Origin: an uncultured Sphingorhabdus sp.
GTDB taxonomy: Bacteria > Pseudomonadota > Alphaproteobacteria > Sphingomonadales > Sphingomonadaceae
Assembly (NCBI GenBank): GCA_937873665.1
Contig: CALMYW010000293.1
Span: 1 to 21,151 of the forward strand
Direction: 5' to 3'
DNA: 21,151 nt
Position 1 is the first letter of the stretch. The number at the start of each line of letters is the position of its first letter. Under the pieces are notes generated by a model. That model saw only the letters and a list, made by a program, of their open reading frames with translations. It did no database searches and was not told the origin of the DNA. Below are positions 18,304 through 21,151 of the stretch, piece after piece. The position numbers were made by a program, and so were the translations under genes.

Positions 18304-18464
18304 GACCCATCTCCGCACAAATCACCGAGATCGGCACACCACACCCTTTGCGCACCAACCCCCCAATCGAGGCGCGAGCAATGCTCCTGGTTTGCAGCAG
18401 CAAACCGCTCGACATGTTGGCGAAATCTCTCTGCACGACGACCTGCATCCATTTCGAAACTCAT
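18300..18464 (-). CDS. Small 54-aa protein of unknown function, overlapping both neighbours
   Basis: This gene is easily missed because of its size. The ATG at 18464 overlaps the TGA of the 217-aa gene (ATGA), and its own TGA at 18300-18302 overlaps the ATG of the 436-aa gene in the same way. It exactly fills what would otherwise be a gap of about 160 nt in a compact operon. The product starts MSFEMDAGRRAERFRQHVER, an Arg/Glu-rich likely amphipathic helix, and ends in a Trp/Cys-containing segment, VWCADLGDLCGDGS. No known motif is recognised and there is no membrane segment. A strong Shine-Dalgarno at usual spacing is not evident, so translation probably depends on coupling. Its position suggests a small partner or regulator of an adjacent product; that is inference. 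Confidence 0.75.
   Translation of the reverse strand: MSFEMDAGRRAERFRQHVERFAAANQEHCSRLDWGVGAQRVWCADLGDLCGDGS
18311..18314 (-). promoter_or_regulatory. Shine-Dalgarno GGAG deciding the start of the 436-aa gene
   Basis: GGAG lies on the minus strand 7 nt before the ATG at 18303, inside the end of the 54-aa gene. It selects this ATG over the GTG five codons upstream. Confidence 0.75.
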
Positions 18465-19114
18465 GCCCCCATGCGCTCATCGACTGCTTCAGATCGTCTA
18501 TTGAGGCCATGGTCCTGCCCCTTCACGACTGCATACTCCACTTCCTGATGGTCGCCGCCGGAGAACTTGGCAGTGACCTGCTCAATGGATCCAACCGACT
18601 GGCCCAGTGCTGTAAGGCGCTCGGCCACCCATATCCAAAAGCACTCGATCGTCCCGAGCTTGGAAAGGTCATAGCAGTCCACTTTGCCCTTCCATGCTCC
18701 CAACGAGAGTGTCTGCGTCATCCCCGTGATTCGTGCATAGACAATGACGTACTCCTCGCGGTCACCTGGCAGCCACATCTCTGGAGGTGCCATACCCGCA
18801 TGGACCATCCTGTTGATCACCTTCCGGATACGATGCTCCGTCACGTTCTCGGCATAGTGGTTCCTGTACATCGCCAATGGAAGGACTGTCAGCACTGCGC
18901 CGTTAATGACATCCTGAATTGCGACCAAGAGCGCGCCGTCCACCGGGCTCCAGAGCATGCGGTGCATCACATGAGTGCGCTCCGAAACCCCGATTCGTTT
19001 TCCTTGATTGCTGTTGAGGATTGCTAGAAATTCATCCGCTGAGATACGAAAACGCTCCGACAGACGTTGCTCTGCATGCTGGGTCAACTGCGCCCTAGGA
19101 AATCGCGTGCTCAC
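18461..19114 (-). CDS. 217-aa protein of unknown function with toxin-like N-terminal domain
   Basis: The N-terminus (about 8-80) reads LTQHAEQRLSERFRISADEF, then a strand region VHRMLW-type pairing with GALLVAIQD and AVLTVLPLAMYRNHY. This layout resembles small RelE-like/DUF4258-type domains, in which a His-x-x-x-Arg-x-x-x-Arg helix precedes beta strands; this is similarity by eye only. Residues about 105-200 (from PPEMWLPGDREEYVIVYARI) are not recognised. No signal peptide or membrane segment is visible. Start is GTG at 19114, forming GTGA with the stop of the methylase gene; AGGAG sits almost directly against the start and GGA about 8 nt before it. No better ATG exists near the 5' end. The downstream 54-aa gene begins in a 4-nt overlap with its stop. 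Confidence 0.85.
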   Translation of the reverse strand: MSTRFPRAQLTQHAEQRLSERFRISADEFLAILNSNQGKRIGVSERTHVMHRMLWSPVDGALLVAIQDVINGAVLTVLPLAMYRNHYAENVTEHRIRKVINRMVHAGMAPPEMWLPGDREEYVIVYARITGMTQTLSLGAWKGKVDCYDLSKLGTIECFWIWVAERLTALGQSVGSIEQVTAKFSGGDHQEVEYAVVKGQDHGLNRRSEAVDERMGA

Positions 19115-21151
19115 TCCTGCGATCCGGTCTCTTCAAAGAACGCCCAGGCAATGCGGTAGTCGTCCTCGCGGCTGGCTGTGGCGAAGGGGGCAACGTAACG
19201 GCGCACCTTTTTGTGCGGACCTTTGGGGAGGGTGTCGTCCATGACGGTCTGTTCGATGACGGTTCCGTCGGGAAGGTCACGGATGTCTTCCCAGCCGTGG
19301 TTGCCGGTCTTCTTCGTGCCGTCCGGAAGAGTGATGACGGTGGATGGTGCCGTACGGTTGCCCTTGCGGGGCAAACCCACTCCGACAAGACCCTTCGAGT
19401 TGGTGAAGACAATGCGGCCTTGGATGTCGTACCACGTGTCGCGCTCGTACTGCTGCATCACCGGGAACTGCACGCGGTAGATCAACAGCAGTTCGTCGAG
19501 GGTGAGGCCCAGCGCCTGGGCGACCAGCACATCGATCTCGACCAGGGCCATGCGGCGGGCGTAGTCGGTGCGCAGTGCACAGTGGCGGGTCCAGTCGCTG
19601 GTGAGGTTCTCGAAGAAATCCTGAGGGAGGCGCGGGTTGTCGGGCTGGCTCCAGCGCTGGTCGGTGAAGGCGAGGCCAAAAGCTGCTTCCCACAGCGGAG
19701 CGTAGTCAGTTGTTAGGCAATTTAGAGCCAATACGCGCACAGCAACACGACTATTCTTCTCGACATAAGGTAGTCGACTTGCCAGCTCACCTCGCATGTC
19801 ACCCTTACCGGTGCTCTTAACAAAAAAGTCAACAACGACCGATGACATCGTTCCGGAGAAAGCAACCATTGCCAATGGATCAAGAAATGCAACACTGATT
19901 ACGCTATCTATATGTGCAACGCCTGGTGGAACTATTGCGCAAATCGCGGTTCGCTCCGACGTACTCCCGATCGCCCTCCGATGTACATGTCTGAAGTACT
20001 CAGTGGTGCTCTTTTTCTCATTACAGTCCTCATCTATCCACTGCACCTTTGGAATGGCGGCCGTGTAGGTCTCGCGCGTCAAGTTAGGCCAGAAGTTTGT
20101 TCTAGAAATGAAACTATCGGGCAACGTCACTAGATCAAGAACGTCGTAATGACCGCTCGATTTATACAAGCGGCGTGGCACCTTATTGAATGGGTTCGCA
20201 AGAAAGAAATGTGGCCCCGAGAGAATCAATCCGTCAGTGACGGCCGGGAATCCGTCTTCACTGGGCAATCGGGCACGAATTGTCCCGTCAACCTGCTGTC
20301 TTGTTTCATGCCACATCTCGTTGACGATCGCGATATGGTTCACGTCCGCTAGTCGGTGCGGGTGATCGGCCAATTTGCGCAGCACACTGTTCAATGCTCC
20401 GGCGTGAAGCGCAGGCAGTCGCGCGCGGCGCGGTGGTGTGCCCGGCTCGTCGTAGAGCCTCGCGAAGACCGCCAATGCGTCGTCGTCAACTCGCACGATT
20501 CGATCGCGGTGGCCAGAAAAGTCCCACTTGCCATCGTCGCCCTTTGCTCCTGGAACCGCCCCCCCACCTTGATGGGCATAACAAGCATCAACCGTGGCAG
20601 GCGTAAACAGGTTGGAGATTTGATCTATGCGTATCGTGGGGCTCGGCGGACCGTATATGTGTACCCCGAATCTCGTTTGATCGTGCACATCGGCGAATAA
20701 GAACAATGCGTTTGCGAACTGGAAATGCCGCCTCAGCCGCGCATAGAGCGCCTCGCGCAGACCGCCCCCCTTGGGATCGTCATACGGCCCTTCGGGGTGC
20801 AGCAGCCCGATCACGCCCTGCGAGCTCGCCAGACGCCAAGCGACCGGCAGAAAGCACTTGTAAAGGTTGGTCTGCACGCCCTTGAGCAACGGATAGTTCT
20901 GCACCGCGTTGAGCAGGTTCTGTGTGCCCTCGGCCTCCTCCAACTCGGCTGTCCAATCTGCCTGCAGGTCCGGGAATGAACCGAACGCTTCAGCACGCAG
21001 CTTCGTCAATTCGCTGGAACTGATTCTGCGAATCGCGAACATTGGATTGGCCTCGCCCAGGATGCCGGCCTCGTTCCACTCCACCTTCAGCCAGGGCGGG
21101 TTGCCGAGGATCAGGTCGAATCCCCCACGGCTGCGAAACACGTCTGCGAAG
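19111..21151 (-). CDS. N6-adenine DNA methyltransferase (Eco57I/PglX/DrmM-like), 5' part outside window
   Basis: The frame is open through the right edge, so about 679 C-terminal residues are visible; the Met-coded position at 21141 is an internal GTG. The catalytic motif IV is NPPW (minus strand 21102-21091) in the context FDLILGNPPW, diagnostic of N6-adenine (or N4-cytosine) methylases that use S-adenosylmethionine. The SAM-binding motif I must lie upstream, beyond the window. What follows fits a long type IIG/PglX-like C-terminal half: IGLLHPEGPYDDPKGG, a target-recognition-like region near FFVKSTGKGDMRGELASRLP, and a conserved tail ending REDDYRIAWAFFEE. I see no nuclease motif in the visible part. 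It is the most upstream gene seen and probably supplies self-marking for the system. Its central part (19801-20160) is clearly lower in GC than its flanks. The TGA at 19111-19113 overlaps the GTG of the next gene. Confidence 0.92.
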   Translation of the reverse strand, partial: FADVFRSRGGFDLILGNPPWLKVEWNEAGILGEANPMFAIRRISSSELTKLRAEAFGSFPDLQADWTAELEEAEGTQNLLNAVQNYPLLKGVQTNLYKCFLPVAWRLASSQGVIGLLHPEGPYDDPKGGGLREALYARLRRHFQFANALFLFADVHDQTRFGVHIYGPPSPTIRIDQISNLFTPATVDACYAHQGGGAVPGAKGDDGKWDFSGHRDRIVRVDDDALAVFARLYDEPGTPPRRARLPALHAGALNSVLRKLADHPHRLADVNHIAIVNEMWHETRQQVDGTIRARLPSEDGFPAVTDGLILSGPHFFLANPFNKVPRRLYKSSGHYDVLDLVTLPDSFISRTNFWPNLTRETYTAAIPKVQWIDEDCNEKKSTTEYFRHVHRRAIGSTSERTAICAIVPPGVAHIDSVISVAFLDPLAMVAFSGTMSSVVVDFFVKSTGKGDMRGELASRLPYVEKNSRVAVRVLALNCLTTDYAPLWEAAFGLAFTDQRWSQPDNPRLPQDFFENLTSDWTRHCALRTDYARRMALVEIDVLVAQALGLTLDELLLIYRVQFPVMQQYERDTWYDIQGRIVFTNSKGLVGVGLPRKGNRTAPSTVITLPDGTKKTGNHGWEDIRDLPDGTVIEQTVMDDTLPKGPHKKVRRYVAPFATASREDDYRIAWAFFEETGSQE

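Noticed and set aside
18304..18318. GTG at 18318 as start of the 436-aa gene
   Set aside because: The ATG at 18303 has a GGAG at 7-nt spacing and a 4-nt overlap matching the other junctions.
17974..18504. 176-codon + strand open frame
   Set aside because: Shadow of the same minus-strand genes, with no motif and no plausible ribosome site noted.
18104..19027. 307-codon open frame on the + strand, antisense to the 436-aa, 54-aa and 217-aa genes
   Set aside because: Low-complexity His/Pro/Arg-rich translation with no recognisable motif. The minus-strand genes beneath it have recognisable domain patterns and a perfect chain of ATGA overlaps.
1..21151. CRISPR arrays, transposases, integrases, rRNA or tRNA genes
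   Set aside because: Looked for repeated spaced units, DDE/tyrosine-recombinase motifs and RNA-gene signatures; none was seen.

Overview
This is a GC-rich bacterial accessory region (about 60% by eye), consistent with a proteobacterium such as a Xanthomonas/Stenotrophomonas/Pseudomonas-type or beta-proteobacterial genome. The taxon is inference; no housekeeping gene is present to anchor it. No rRNA, tRNA, CRISPR array, transposase or integrase was seen.

Layout. On the + strand, positions 1-531 hold the C-terminal part of a von Willebrand factor A (VWA) protein entering from outside the window. A 235-bp convergent spacer follows (532-766). Everything else (767 to the right edge) is one tightly packed minus-strand operon read right to left. 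In transcription order it contains: (1) a large N6-adenine DNA methyltransferase, cut off by the right edge (19111-21151); (2) a 217-aa protein with a toxin-like N-terminus (18461-19114); (3) a 54-aa small gene joined to both neighbours by 4-nt overlaps (18300-18464); (4) a 436-aa protein with a phospholipase-D-like but HKD-less N-terminus and a helical C-terminus (16993-18303); (5) a 2559-aa fusion of cold-shock-like domain, DEDDh exonuclease, RecQ-like helicase and UvrD-like helicase (9279-16958), preceded by a possible 12-codon coupling ORF; (6) a 2127-aa DEAD/DEAH helicase with several zinc-type Cys pairs, a DUF1998 signature and a nuclease-like C-terminal region (2852-9235); (7) a 693-aa RelE-like/UvrD helicase fusion (767-2848).

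Interpretation. A modification methylase next to a DUF1998 helicase and a PLD-like protein recalls DISARM (drmM, drmA/drmB, drmC). The very large helicase with a C-terminal DUF1998 also recalls Druantia DruE. The whole set does not match any system I can name with confidence: the helicase and DUF1998 parts are in one chain, the PLD-like protein lacks its catalytic motif, and two further helicase genes are added, one of them joining an SF2 and an SF1 helicase to an exonuclease. The most economical reading is a modification-dependent anti-phage or anti-plasmid system in which the methylase marks self DNA and the helicase/nuclease proteins process unmarked DNA. That role is inferred from domains and operon structure only.

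The gene junctions (GTGA, ATGA, ATGA, TGATG, then short gaps with Shine-Dalgarno sequences) indicate one co-translated unit whose promoter lies beyond the right edge.
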